A stretch of 64,000 nt of DNA from Yamagishiella unicocca. Taxonomy: Eukaryota; Chlorophyta; Chlorophyceae; Chlamydomonadales; Volvocaceae. A model generated the notes under the pieces. That model saw nothing but the letters and a program-made list of their open reading frames with translations. It was not told the DNA's origin and did not search any database. The first letter of the stretch is position 1. Each line of letters begins with the position of its first letter. A program made the translations under genes and the position numbers. Location of the stretch: NCBI GenBank assembly GCA_003116995.1, contig BDSL01000025.1:248001-312000 (forward strand), written 5' to 3'. Shown in pieces: positions 20,631 through 29,749 of this stretch.

Positions 20631-21019
20631 GTCGCCCGCCCGCCGCGCGCGGCCCGGGGGTTAGGAGGAGGTAAGCCCACCCGCGCAGCCCCTGCGCTGC
20701 TGGTGGGGCTGAGAGAGAGACCGCGTTACAGTGGCCGCACGACAGGCGGCACCCGCCCTTATCCCGGCGGGAAAGCACTGCGGAAGAGACACGGAACCAA
20801 GGTCGGGTACGGGCAACAGCAGGCAAACAGCATCATGCAAAGTCAGCACAAGCGACGGCAGGACACGGCCCCATGCAGGCCACCCTTACGCGTCAAAACC
20901 ACCACAAAAGCCCCCATTGGCTCACCTGCCCATCACCCGCACCACTCGTATCTCGAACCAGCAAAGGTGGCACCAGGAAAGAAAGAACGAAAGAACAAAC
21001 AGCATCCAAGGCAGGCTAG

Positions 21020-24000
21020 CTAGGGCGGCACGGCGCACATGAGCCGACCCCCGGTTACGAACAAAAATGGGTGGTCCACCCCCACGTCACCCCAGTCCTT
21101 GCGGGGCAAACCCAAGCCCGCAAAGTCCCGCAGCAAGGCCCAGAACTTAGCAAGGAGGCCAGAACGCATAGCAGCAGGGAGGGTGGTGCCGGAGAGCCGA
21201 TGAGAGTGTATGTACCGGCGCGCCCACTCCATCGCGTTGAGCGCCGCCAACGCCACCACATCCCACACACACTGCAGCACAGTGGTCGGATCCGGCGACA
21301 CACACAACCACACATGCTCACGCGTGACCCCGCACCCACAGCAGACTTCCAGTTCATCCCAGAGCGGGCGGACGAGGGGGCAAGACCAAAAGTGATGCAA
21401 GCGCGGCGACTCGGCCACACCCACTGCAGCGGGGTAACAGCCGCAAGCACACGGTTCGGGTGGGACCAGCGGGAGGTGAGAGGAGCCCGGCATGGGCACC
21501 CCGTCAACCGCCAGCCGCCAGAGGACCTCCTTCCACCGCGGCTCCCACTTAAGACGCTTCCACAACCGCCGCCATACCGCGCGTAACGCCACAAGGGCCG
21601 CCTCGGGCGTGGCAGCCACAGCAGGGGACAGCCCGAGCGCCTCCCGCACATACGCCGCATGACAGGCCTGCCTGGGGCGCTCCAGTTCCGCCGCCTGGAG
21701 CAGGGTGCCCAGCTTGACGGTGAAGGAGGTGAGGGGCAGCACGGCGTCCACACCCAGCCGCCACCCCAGGCGAGCAAGGAGGAGAGCATCCACCTCGTCA
21801 GGCGACGGCGGGGCGGGGCCATCGGGCGCCAGGCGAGCAGCAGCGAGCCATGCGGGCGAGATGTCAGAAAGGAGAGCGGCCACCGCAGCCCGCGCCGCGA
21901 TGCGATCTTGGAGCGCACCCATGGCCAGCTCGGAGGGCGCCAGCTCGTGCCGTACGAGCGTCGTCCAGCGCTCAGCCAGCCGGCTGAAGATGGCCATGCC
22001 CGGCGCGGCGTCGTCGCCAGGGCATGGGCGCGCTCCACCTCAAACGCGGTCATAGCGTCCTGCACCCGGACGGCGTCGCCGACGGTCAGCAGGCGGCGGC
22101 ACATGGTGAGGGGGCCATGGATAGCCTCCAACCCCGGCCGCCGGCCCGGCGCCCCCGCGTTGGGCAGGAGCGGGTTGCCCCACAGCGGCGCGTTGAAGCA
22201 CCAGACGCCCGGCTCCAGGGGGGGGTCCGCGACGTCAGACAGGGGGGGGAGGTGACCGAGGCTCGTGGCAAGCCGGTGGATGTCCGGGGGCAAGCTTAAG
22301 GGGGCGCCGAGCCACGGGCCATCCGGGCGAGCTGTGGTGACGGCCAGCGGGCGGAAGGCAGGGTGGAGGGTAGAGAGGAAGGAGACCGCAACCCGGATCC
22401 ACGGCGCGCGGGCAGCCGGGGGCTGCAGCGCGGAGCGGGCGACCGTCAGGCTCCACTTGGCATGCCGGCTGAGGACATGCAGCCGAAGGGGCAGTACACC
22501 GAAGCCGCCGATGGTGGGATGACCGGAGAGCAGGCGGAGGGGGACACCAGTGAAACGGCGCTGGGCGTCATCAGGGCCTAGCTCCCGATCCACCAGCTTT
22601 GCAACAAGGGCCATGATGCCAGCAAGGACCTCCGCCGGCGGCAGCCCCGAGTGCTCCATGTGGTACGTCGCCATATGGAGAGCATAAGCTGCAGCCGCAG
22701 TGGCACGGCCGAACATCGACAGGGCCATGCGGGAGATCTTTTGGAGACGGCGGCGGGCCTCCGACATCCGTGACGCCCAATCGAGGACGGGGGCGGCAGG
22801 CGGATTGGTGAAGGGGATGCCCAGCGCCACCGCAGCGGGCACGATCCGAAGGCCAGCGAGGGCAGGGGGCGGGGGAGAAGGGGAGGGGCGAGGCACCCCG
22901 GGAGCGGTGGCGGCAAGGGACGGCGACGTGGAGGGACCCGGGGCGGCCAGGGCGCCAGCGGCTGCGGCGAGGGCGCCCACGACCACGACAGCTGCAGCAC
23001 CGCGGCCACGACGCCGACGACCGCGGCGAGCCAGCCCTGGTGGGCGCGCCAGGCGAGGCGGGTGACGGGCGACGGGGGAGCTGGCGGCGCCAGCAGGGGC
23101 GGCTGGGGCGGCTGGAGCGGCTGGGGCGGCCGGGGCAGTGGGGGCGGCAGTGACGGCCGCGACGGCTGGGGCGTCAGGAGGCGTGGGAGACGCTGCGGCG
23201 GCGCCAGCGGCGGCCGAGGCTGCGGTCGTCAGCACCGTGGTGGCCGCGGCACCCGCGGCCGCCCCAGGAGCACCACCGGCGGCAGCCGGACCGGCGGTCG
23301 CCAGCGCCTCGGCGGCCACTGCGACCAGGACGGCAGCCGCCGGCGCCACGGCAGCCGCGGCGGCCGGGGCGGCAGCCGCCTGCGGGGCAGCAGCAGCGGC
23401 GGCCAGGGCGGCAGCCACCGGCGCAGCGGCAGCAGCGGCGGCGGCCGGGGCGTCAGGAGGTACGGCGGCGGCGCCAGCGCCTGCCGGGGCGGCCTCCACC
23501 GGCGCCTCGGCAGCAGCGGCGCTCGGGGCGGCGGGTGAAGCGGCGGCACCGCCCGCAGCGGTCCACGCGGCGGCAGGGGCGGCGACGGCCGCCACCGCAG
23601 CGGCAAGGACGGCAGCCGGGGCGGCGAGCGCCGGCGCCACCTGGCGACCAGCCCACAGCAGCTCGACCTTGGAGGGATTCAGGTGCTGGCCAGAGGCGCG
23701 GGCAAACGCGGCCATGAGGGCGATAAATGGCGGTACTGCAGCTGCATCTGGGAGCGCGACTTGGGCATCATCAGCAAACTGCACGCCGGTAACCAGGCTG
23801 GCCGGGTCCGCCGGGGCCAGCGGCACGCCAACACCGTGCCGCTTCAGCCAGCAGAGGAGGGCGTGGGCCACGAAGAGGTATAGGAGCGGGGCAAGGGGAC
23901 AGCCCTGCCGGACGCCGGCCCGGATAGGGACAGAGCGGGAGATGTAGCCGTTGACGGACGCCATGGCCACTGTACGGCCCAACAGGAGCTGCGTCCATCC

Positions 24001-24756
24001 CAGGAAACCGGCCCCAACACCCATGCGCTCCATGACAGCAAAGAGGAAGGAGCGGTCAATGGTGTCGTAAGCTTTGGCGAAATCCAAGAAGGCGATGAGA
24101 GCACTCCGTTGCTGCTGGTGTAGGAGGGGGGGGAGGCAGCGAAGGAAGCGGGTGTTGGCGCCAATGGAGCGGCCGGGGAGGAAGGCGGACTGCTCGAGGG
24201 GGATGGCGGCGGAAAGGCCAGGGCTGAGGCGGTTGGCGAGGACCTTCGCCAGAATGCGGTAATCAGTACAGAGCAGGGTGATGGGGCGGTAGGCGCCGGC
24301 CGCCGCCCGGTCCGCATCATGGCCCTTGTAAATGACGGATATAACACCCTTCAGGAAACCCGTCGGGACGGCGCGCAGATGGCCGATAGCAGTGAAAAGG
24401 CGGGCCAGTGCCGGCACAAAGCAGCCACTGTAGGTCCGGAGGAGATCCACAGGGATTCCGTCCCAGCCTGGGGACGTGCCAGGCTTGGCTTGCTGCAGGG
24501 CCCGCGCCACCTCCGCTGCTGAGACTGCGATGGAGCCCAACTCGGGGCGAAGATCGGGCGAGATCGGAGTAGAGTGGGCGCCGACAGCTGCCAGAACCGC
24601 GTGCTGATCCGCCGAGTCCAGGCCTGACGGCAGGCAGCTGATGCGCTCCCAGAAAGAAGCGACGACATTGGGCAATTGGCGCGGGTCGGTCACGAGGCGC
24701 CCAGCAGCGTCGCGCAGCGCGGTAATGTCCTGGGACGACCGCGGTGGGTGAATCAT
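21020..24756 (-). pseudogene. L1-type reverse transcriptase ORF with frameshift and Ala-rich insert
   Basis: The first frame (24756 to about 22010) carries the RT core: FLDFAKAYDTIDRSFLF, RAGVRQGCPLAPLLY, and the catalytic box FADD at residues 327-330, then LNPSKVELLWAGR. Next comes about 260 residues of Ala/Pro-rich sequence (roughly residues 372-632) before the chain resumes at the ALGIPF box and the thumb. Near 22000-22025 the frame shifts; the second frame (to 21020) continues with MAIFSRLAERWTTLV and ends in a CxC...HHFWSCP zinc-finger-like motif typical of L1 C-termini. No in-frame stop disrupts the core, so decay may be recent. Confidence 0.85.
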
Positions 24757-24794
24757 GGCGGTGAGTGCGGGGCACGGGCGCTCCCCCAGCCTGG

Positions 24795-24820
24795 TGGGGC
24801 TGGGGGGCGTACCGGTAAGC
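24795..24820. repeat. Target-site duplication, right copy (26 bp)
   Basis: TGGGGCTGGGGGGCGTACCG continuing GTAAGC; pairs with 19401-19426. Confidence 0.75.
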
Positions 24821-24867
24821 CCCTCCTAAACGTTTTATATTCGCTCGCAATCCTTCGAGCTCATCCA

Positions 24868-24941
24868 GTCACCGTGGTGTAGTTGGTTATCACATTCGCC
24901 TCACACGCGAAAGGTCTCCAGTTCGAACCTGGACGGTGACA
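24868..24941 (+). tRNA. trnV-CAC: tRNA-Val, anticodon CAC
   Basis: GTCACCG (24868-24874) pairs with CGGTGAC (24934-24940). The D arm contains TGTAGTTGGTTATCAC (A box), the anticodon stem TTCGC/GCGAA holds the loop CTCACAC with anticodon CAC, and the T arm contains GTTCGAACC (B box). No intron is present. A is the discriminator base at 24941. Length is 74 nt. The pairing in every stem is complete, so the gene looks functional. A LINE ends 47 bp upstream. Confidence 0.95.
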
Positions 24942-24942
24942 T

Positions 24943-24950
24943 TTTTTTTA
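24943..24950 (+). terminator. Pol III T-run terminator of tRNA-Val
   Basis: A run of eight T begins one to two bases after the tRNA 3' end, the standard Pol III stop. Confidence 0.9.
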
Positions 24951-25204
24951 TCAACGAAGTGTGACCCCGAACGCTGACAAGTTCTACTTGTCCTGTGGCT
25001 GCTAGTTTTACTTGCCCTACCTCAAAAGCTCTGGCCCTTGGCTGCTAATGCTAGCCCATTGCCCTTATCAGCGTCCCCAAAGCCCATGATCGCTAGCCCC
25101 TGCTAGCCACTACAAACCACTGGATGCTAGCCCACATGAGGATCAAAACCTTCGCCCTACCGGTACGACCGATTATATAGTTTGCCCTTTCGCCGTAGTG
25201 AGGC
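24951..25204. other. No gene; GCTAGCCC words and TATA-like site
   Basis: GCTAGCCC-type words recur in 25040-25140. GATTATATAG near 25170 is TATA-like and lies about 35 bp before the ATG of the next small ORF. Confidence 0.35.
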
Positions 25205-25411
25205 ATGCTACGCTCCAGGGTACTTGTCTTGCTTATGTTTGTGGCACTGTATGGTTCGGCACTTGCAGGCTCTTACCTCTCCAACATTCCAAGCGCCAAG
25301 GTCACGCGTTGTCGCCATTTTGTTGCCTGCAGCAATGATCACTACTCCATGCACGTCAAGAACTGCTCTTCAAGGGTATTTGTGATGGATGTGCGCGGTA
25401 CATGGGAGTGA
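25205..25411 (+). CDS. Possible small secreted protein or first exon
   Basis: A 68-residue frame starts MLRSRVLVLLMFVALYGSAL and has a textbook signal peptide: basic start, hydrophobic core and an SALA cleavage site. The mature part carries four cysteines. A TATA-like element sits about 35 bp upstream. The frame could end at its TGA, or an exon could end at GGGA|GTGAGC three bases earlier and splice onward; I could not identify the partner exon. No family is recognised. It precedes the RNase kappa gene on the same strand and could instead be a long 5' leader of it. Confidence 0.35.
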   Translation: MLRSRVLVLLMFVALYGSALAGSYLSNIPSAKVTRCRHFVACSNDHYSMHVKNCSSRVFVMDVRGTWE

Positions 25412-25863
25412 GCGCCTGTGAAGCAGCTGGCGTATCGGTAGAACGTGTGTATAGACGCTATCGCCTTCTATTGCCGGCCGTTGTCAACATTTCTTCGTTG
25501 GATGTATTAAGTGTGTATGCACACAGGGAGCCAGACAGCTAACCTCAGTTGATTGCACGGCATGGCACGACAGAACGCAGGGCGCCAAAATGACATCACA
25601 AATTGCTGCATTGATTGCAAGATTTGCTTGTGCCGGCGTTATAAACAATCCTGATCACTTACTACCGGTATTCAAGTTGCGTTTTCGTTCGAAATCTTTA
25701 AGGTTTGGCCGCTGCAACACCAGTTAGGCATAAAGTATTTTCAAAGTTAGCTTCCAAAGCATTGTAATCTTTTTTCTGCAATCCTACCACTTGGACAAAA
25801 TGTGCAATCCGGCCGGTAGGGAGACTTTGCGGTGCTTCAGTTGCGGGTCCTCATAGCTATAGA

Positions 25864-27738
25864 ATGACCATGCCCTATATTTGCGGTAGGAGTTATAGCA
25901 AGGCCGCCGTTGCGAGGGAAGCTGATTGTCTCTCCCCTTCGGACCCTGCAGGCTGCACGTTCTGCACGCTCATCTCGGGCTTTGGAGCCTTTTTCATGTT
26001 CCTCCTAGGTATCCTAATCAGCAACAATTACGAGTAAGTGCTGGGTTGTTGGCAGGAGATGGCGTCTGGTGTGGGTGCACTAGGGGCCCACAGTTGCATG
26101 CACGGATAGGATAAAGGTTTTTTAAAAGGCTGGAAACAGCTATTATTGGCGAGTGAGGCTTCAAACGCATTGGGGGTGGAGTTGGCCTAGTGACTTCCAC
26201 ACGGACAGGACCTGGGACGTTGCCCTGGTAGGCTTCGTGCGGGGGTTGACGGCCCAACCGTACAGCGACGGTGTTTCAAATGGATCAGGAACATCGTACG
26301 GCGTCCTGGGGTGATATCGTCCATCGTGTTGCGAGCGTGTGCCGTAGCCATATACGCCACGTTACACGGCTGCAGTCACATACACAAAAGGGCGGGGGGA
26401 GATTGGGACGCCTTGCATGTAGCACCATGCTTGTGTGAGCGCCCACGCCAAAGGGGAATTGCATGGTGTAAGGCCGCAGCGCTGTGCACACACGTGCGCA
26501 CATGCCAAAGTGTGCAATAACTTGCTGCAGCCATGTGCGCTTGCGTGCGTCAATCACAAGGGAATGACTGTTTCTGACAATCTTCTGAACCTACTCATGG
26601 CCGTCATAACCCGGGCACGCGTATGGCAATCGCAATTGTCCTCCAGTTCCTCTACTTTGTCTGGGACCTATGTGTAGACGGTGTTCGCAGCTGATGATAG
26701 TTAGCGTCGGCTAGAATGTCGCGATTTGTGTCGCGTCGTGGCAGCATGCAGTTCAAAGGAGCACTGTCTTGCCTGCCATCGTTTTAGAGCGATGGATGAC
26801 GGCGTTCCGCCCACGCCCGCCCACGTTTTGGAGCCTTGGGTTTTTTCTAACGACGCTGTACTCGCGGCCACATGGGGTCCCCTTTTCAATTTTGCGACGC
26901 CACTTGTAACGGAAGGAACGTGTCAGGAAGCTGGCCTACGAATTTAGCGCACGTTGCCTATGCCACTCCTGCATGCCATGGTCGGGACGCATGCGGAACC
27001 TTAAGGCCGTGGATGTGCTGACGCGGCTTGGTATGGCTTGGTAGGGGCCGCACGGGGGGCCCAGTACCAACCGGAAAGGAACAGGCGAGCTGACGTTGCT
27101 CTTGCCCTGCTCCCTGTAGGTACATCGGTGAGTGGTACAAGCCGGAGGAAGGCCGGGGCTCGCCAACGAAGGAGCAGATTTCTACTGCGTCGAAGAACTG
27201 CTTCATCACGGGTGGGATCTACATTGCATTTACAGTCGCGGTGAGTGCCCGCCATTGACCGGGTAGAACCCAGGTGCCACCGAGGCTGACCGCGGGTGCC
27301 GGCCACGGGTGTCGGTGTCAGTTTGGGGTCGCTTGTCAGCCCAGCACGGCCTACCAACTCGCGCGGGCGCCAGCCAACAAAGCAGGGGAAAGTACAGCAT
27401 ACGGCTTGCTTACACCATACGGCACTTGCCGCGAATCGTGCAAACCAGCTGTTGGGATCCGTTACTCTGATCGTCTAATTATGCCTTTCCGGGTGGTCTG
27501 TGAACAGCCGAGCAGGTGCCTCTTCTCCCGGCAATCATACGCACCAACTTGTGGTGTCTCCCGCGCACATGCGACACTCTGCCCGCCCCGCCCGCCCCGA
27601 CCGCTGCCGACCGCCCCGACCGCCCCGACCGCCCGCCCCGACCGCCCCGACCGCTGCCCGCCCCTGGAACTCATCGACGCCGCCTCCCAGGCGGCCTTGT
27701 GCGTGTGCTACCAGAACAAGAAGGCGAAGCGGTCATAG
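25864..27738 (+). CDS. RNASEK: Ribonuclease kappa / V-ATPase-associated small membrane protein
   Basis: Exons 25864-26033, 27120-27240 and 27691-27738 join in frame (GTAAGT donor; TGTAG acceptor; GTGAGT donor; CCCAG acceptor). The product has two hydrophobic helices, FGAFFMFLLGILIS and GGIYIAFTVAAALCVC, around a polar loop (YIGEWYKPEEGRG). The motif NCFITGGIYI before the second helix and the short NKKAKR tail match the RNase kappa family, whose animal member is a V-ATPase component. Length is 112 residues, or 90 if an in-frame 66-bp segment (25886-25951, GTAGGA...CTGCAG) is spliced out; the shorter form starts MTMPYICGCTFC, closer to the cysteine-rich start of the family. The start is therefore uncertain. 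Confidence 0.75.
27590..27665. repeat. CCGCCCCGACCG repeat in intron
   Basis: Irregular CCGCCCCGA/CCG units just ahead of the last RNASEK exon. Overlapping ORFs are repeat artefacts. Confidence 0.7.
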
Positions 27739-28237
27739 CGATATCGATACCAATCAGCGAGTGGAGCTGCGTGGCGCTTGTGCTCGTGCGCGGTGCGGGG
27801 CCGCCAGGGTGCTCATTGCACCCGCCTCTGGCCGCATGCCGTGCCTGTGATGTACGAAGGATGGAGGACGCGACGTGGAGTTAGCAGTGCGGACCAGGCA
27901 TTGTGGTTTCGGAGAGAGCATGTGAACAGCGAGCGAGCGAACGGCGCCTGCTTTGCGTGTCCACAGTTGGGTGCCATTGGAGGGGCCGGGCGGCACTCAC
28001 CGGAGGGGACAGGTCCCAGCGGAAGAGCTGTCCAGCTGTGGGGGGCGATGGGGGCCGAGCACAACCGGACGGGTTTGGTTCCCAATGGTAGCTGTGGTTG
28101 GGGGCGTGTACGTGAGAGGCTGTGTTGGGCTCGTGGCTGGGTCCGGAGGCCTAAAGCCTCTTGGCCGAGATATGGCCTGCTGTGGAGAGGCCTGGGTTAG
28201 GTTAGGGACGGAATGGGGCTCGGTGGTGAGCCGCGCG

Positions 28238-28242
28238 TGTAA
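28238..28242 (+). terminator. Candidate polyadenylation signal TGTAA
   Basis: First TGTAA noted after the RNASEK stop, giving a 3' UTR of about 0.5 kb. It lies before the converging PI-PLC gene. Confidence 0.5.
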
Positions 28243-28370
28243 GGAGCCGAATTGCTTTGGGATCGTCGACGATTAAACCCTCTGGACGATTATATAGGCT
28301 GGCTGGCAGGCTGCGTCAGCCAACGCAAGCCAGGCTCGCCCCCTGGCGCAGTACGGCAGCGAGGCGGGGC

Positions 28371-29399
28371 TCAGTTTCCGGCGTGCTCCGCTGGCAGATT
28401 GAGCTGCACCACCGCCCACATCGCCTCTGGTGTGGGATGGTCGAGACAAACGGCACCAATGCCCGCCAGCCCCTCGGCCAGCAGCCGCGGCAGCTCCTGC
28501 GCTTCCAGCTGCGCCGCCAGGCGCCGCAGCCCCGCGCCTCGCGGGTCGACCAGCAGGTCGTGCGCTATGCTGCTGGCGCTGGGAGTCACGGCGGCGCTCG
28601 CGTACCAAAACAGGGCGCCGTCCAGACCTTGGTTGTGCCGCAGCCGGGAGATCAGATCCAGCAGGCCGCTCACGGTGCCCTCCACGCTGTCACTATCGGC
28701 CCATAGGGTCCGGCAGCCCGCCCCAACCCATACGTCCTCCGAGCCCAGCTTGCGGGCAGGTATGCCAGCCGTTTGCTGCGCAGCGCCAGCGTCGGTGTCG
28801 CGGACGGTTGTTGCCGTTATGCAAGCTAGCGCAGGCGGAAGTCCCTCAACGAATGCGATCAGCCTGCGGCCTGTTGCGACCATCTCCCCAAGCGTTGGCA
28901 GCTGCTGCCGGCGCGGGTACAGGTAGTCACGGCAGCCCTTGGATACGGCGTCCAACAGCGCGGCGCTTAGCGCGGGCGTGAGCTGCTTGCGGTGAGGCCA
29001 GTCGGGACGTAAGGACAGCACCACCACCTCGCCCGTGTGTTCCAACAGGAAGTCGGTGATCGCGCTCAGCACGACCTTGAGCGGGGCACAGGAAAACGTA
29101 TGGGAAGTGACGAAGTCACGGCGGGAGTCACTCCAAGCCACGCGAACGTCCAGGAAGCGGCATCCCGTTTCCGCCAATTGTCGGTATACGCAAAGGTGCT
29201 GCGTAATTGTCCACGGGGAGATGCAAGGACCCGCGATACGGGCCAAAAAGCACAGCAGTCGGTCACGAAGGCTCGTGCTCACGGAAGTTGCAGCCGGCTC
29301 CAGGCTGTAAGCTGCTGAGTCATGAGTTCCGGGCAGAATAAGCTCGTTTATGTGTCGGCCTGCCAGAATATGGTAGTTATCACGCATCCACGAGTCCAT
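28371..29399 (-). CDS. PI-PLC X-domain protein, intronless
   Basis: A single 342-residue exon starting MDSWMRDNYHILAGRHINEL. It carries the X-domain signature of phosphatidylinositol-specific phospholipase C-like proteins: LPGTHDSAAY with catalytic-type H26, GCRFLDVRV, and the second histidine in TSHTF (H100). The Y and C2 domains of eukaryotic signalling PLCs are absent, so it belongs to the PLCXD or bacterial-type group, which hydrolyse or bind phosphoinositides. No signal peptide or membrane helix is obvious. A frame start farther upstream would need a TTG codon, so I chose the ATG at 29399. It converges on RNASEK and lies 350 bp beyond the adenylate kinase stop on the same strand. Confidence 0.85.
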   Translation of the reverse strand: MDSWMRDNYHILAGRHINELILPGTHDSAAYSLEPAATSVSTSLRDRLLCFLARIAGPCISPWTITQHLCVYRQLAETGCRFLDVRVAWSDSRRDFVTSHTFSCAPLKVVLSAITDFLLEHTGEVVVLSLRPDWPHRKQLTPALSAALLDAVSKGCRDYLYPRRQQLPTLGEMVATGRRLIAFVEGLPPALACITATTVRDTDAGAAQQTAGIPARKLGSEDVWVGAGCRTLWADSDSVEGTVSGLLDLISRLRHNQGLDGALFWYASAAVTPSASSIAHDLLVDPRGAGLRRLAAQLEAQELPRLLAEGLAGIGAVCLDHPTPEAMWAVVQLNLPAEHAGN

Positions 29400-29749
29400 G
29401 GCGTTTCCTTGCAACAGGTCGTTAAACCCAGACTCGCTTGTACACGGCTGTCTTTTCTCAATAGATAAGTTGGCATAACTGTACTGTTCGCACTAGATTC
29501 TCTGAACATAATACGACTGTACGAAATGAAGTAGTCCCCACAGGCAGTCTCCAACCTTCCACTCCTTATCTCTCATCGCGCTCTCCCCCCTCACCTCTCA
29601 CTCATCCTCACAGCTATTAATACCCTGCACCTATCTGCTTGATGCTTCTTTCACCTCCCGCGCCAAGTCTGCGCTAAACCGTCAGCGTCTGCGGTCATGA
29701 CACGTCATGTCGCGTCACTCCGTCGGGCCAAACCAAAAGCCCTTTAGCA
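29400..29749. promoter_or_regulatory. Intergenic region between adenylate kinase and PI-PLC
   Basis: Probable 3' UTR of the upstream kinase and promoter of the PI-PLC gene. T/C-rich, less GC-rich than the coding parts. No clear TATA box or TTACA signal was seen. Confidence 0.35.

Larger units (their letters stand above)
19427..24794 (-). mobile_element. L1-type LINE, 5'-truncated, next to tRNA-Val
   Basis: The block is bounded by a 26-bp direct repeat with one mismatch. It contains a reverse transcriptase ORF close to its 5' end (only 38 bp upstream of the first ATG) and about 1.6 kb of 3' untranslated sequence. No AP endonuclease is present, so the 5' part was lost at insertion. The 3' region is modular: AGCTGGAAGATCATAATC occurs at 19424 and again near 20309, and CACCCTGGTACYCA-type blocks recur. 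Confidence 0.75.

Noticed and set aside
23062..23947. Plus-strand Ala/Gly-rich ORFs of 158 and 269 residues
   Set aside because: Shadows of the Ala-rich block of the minus-strand LINE ORF; no independent evidence of coding.
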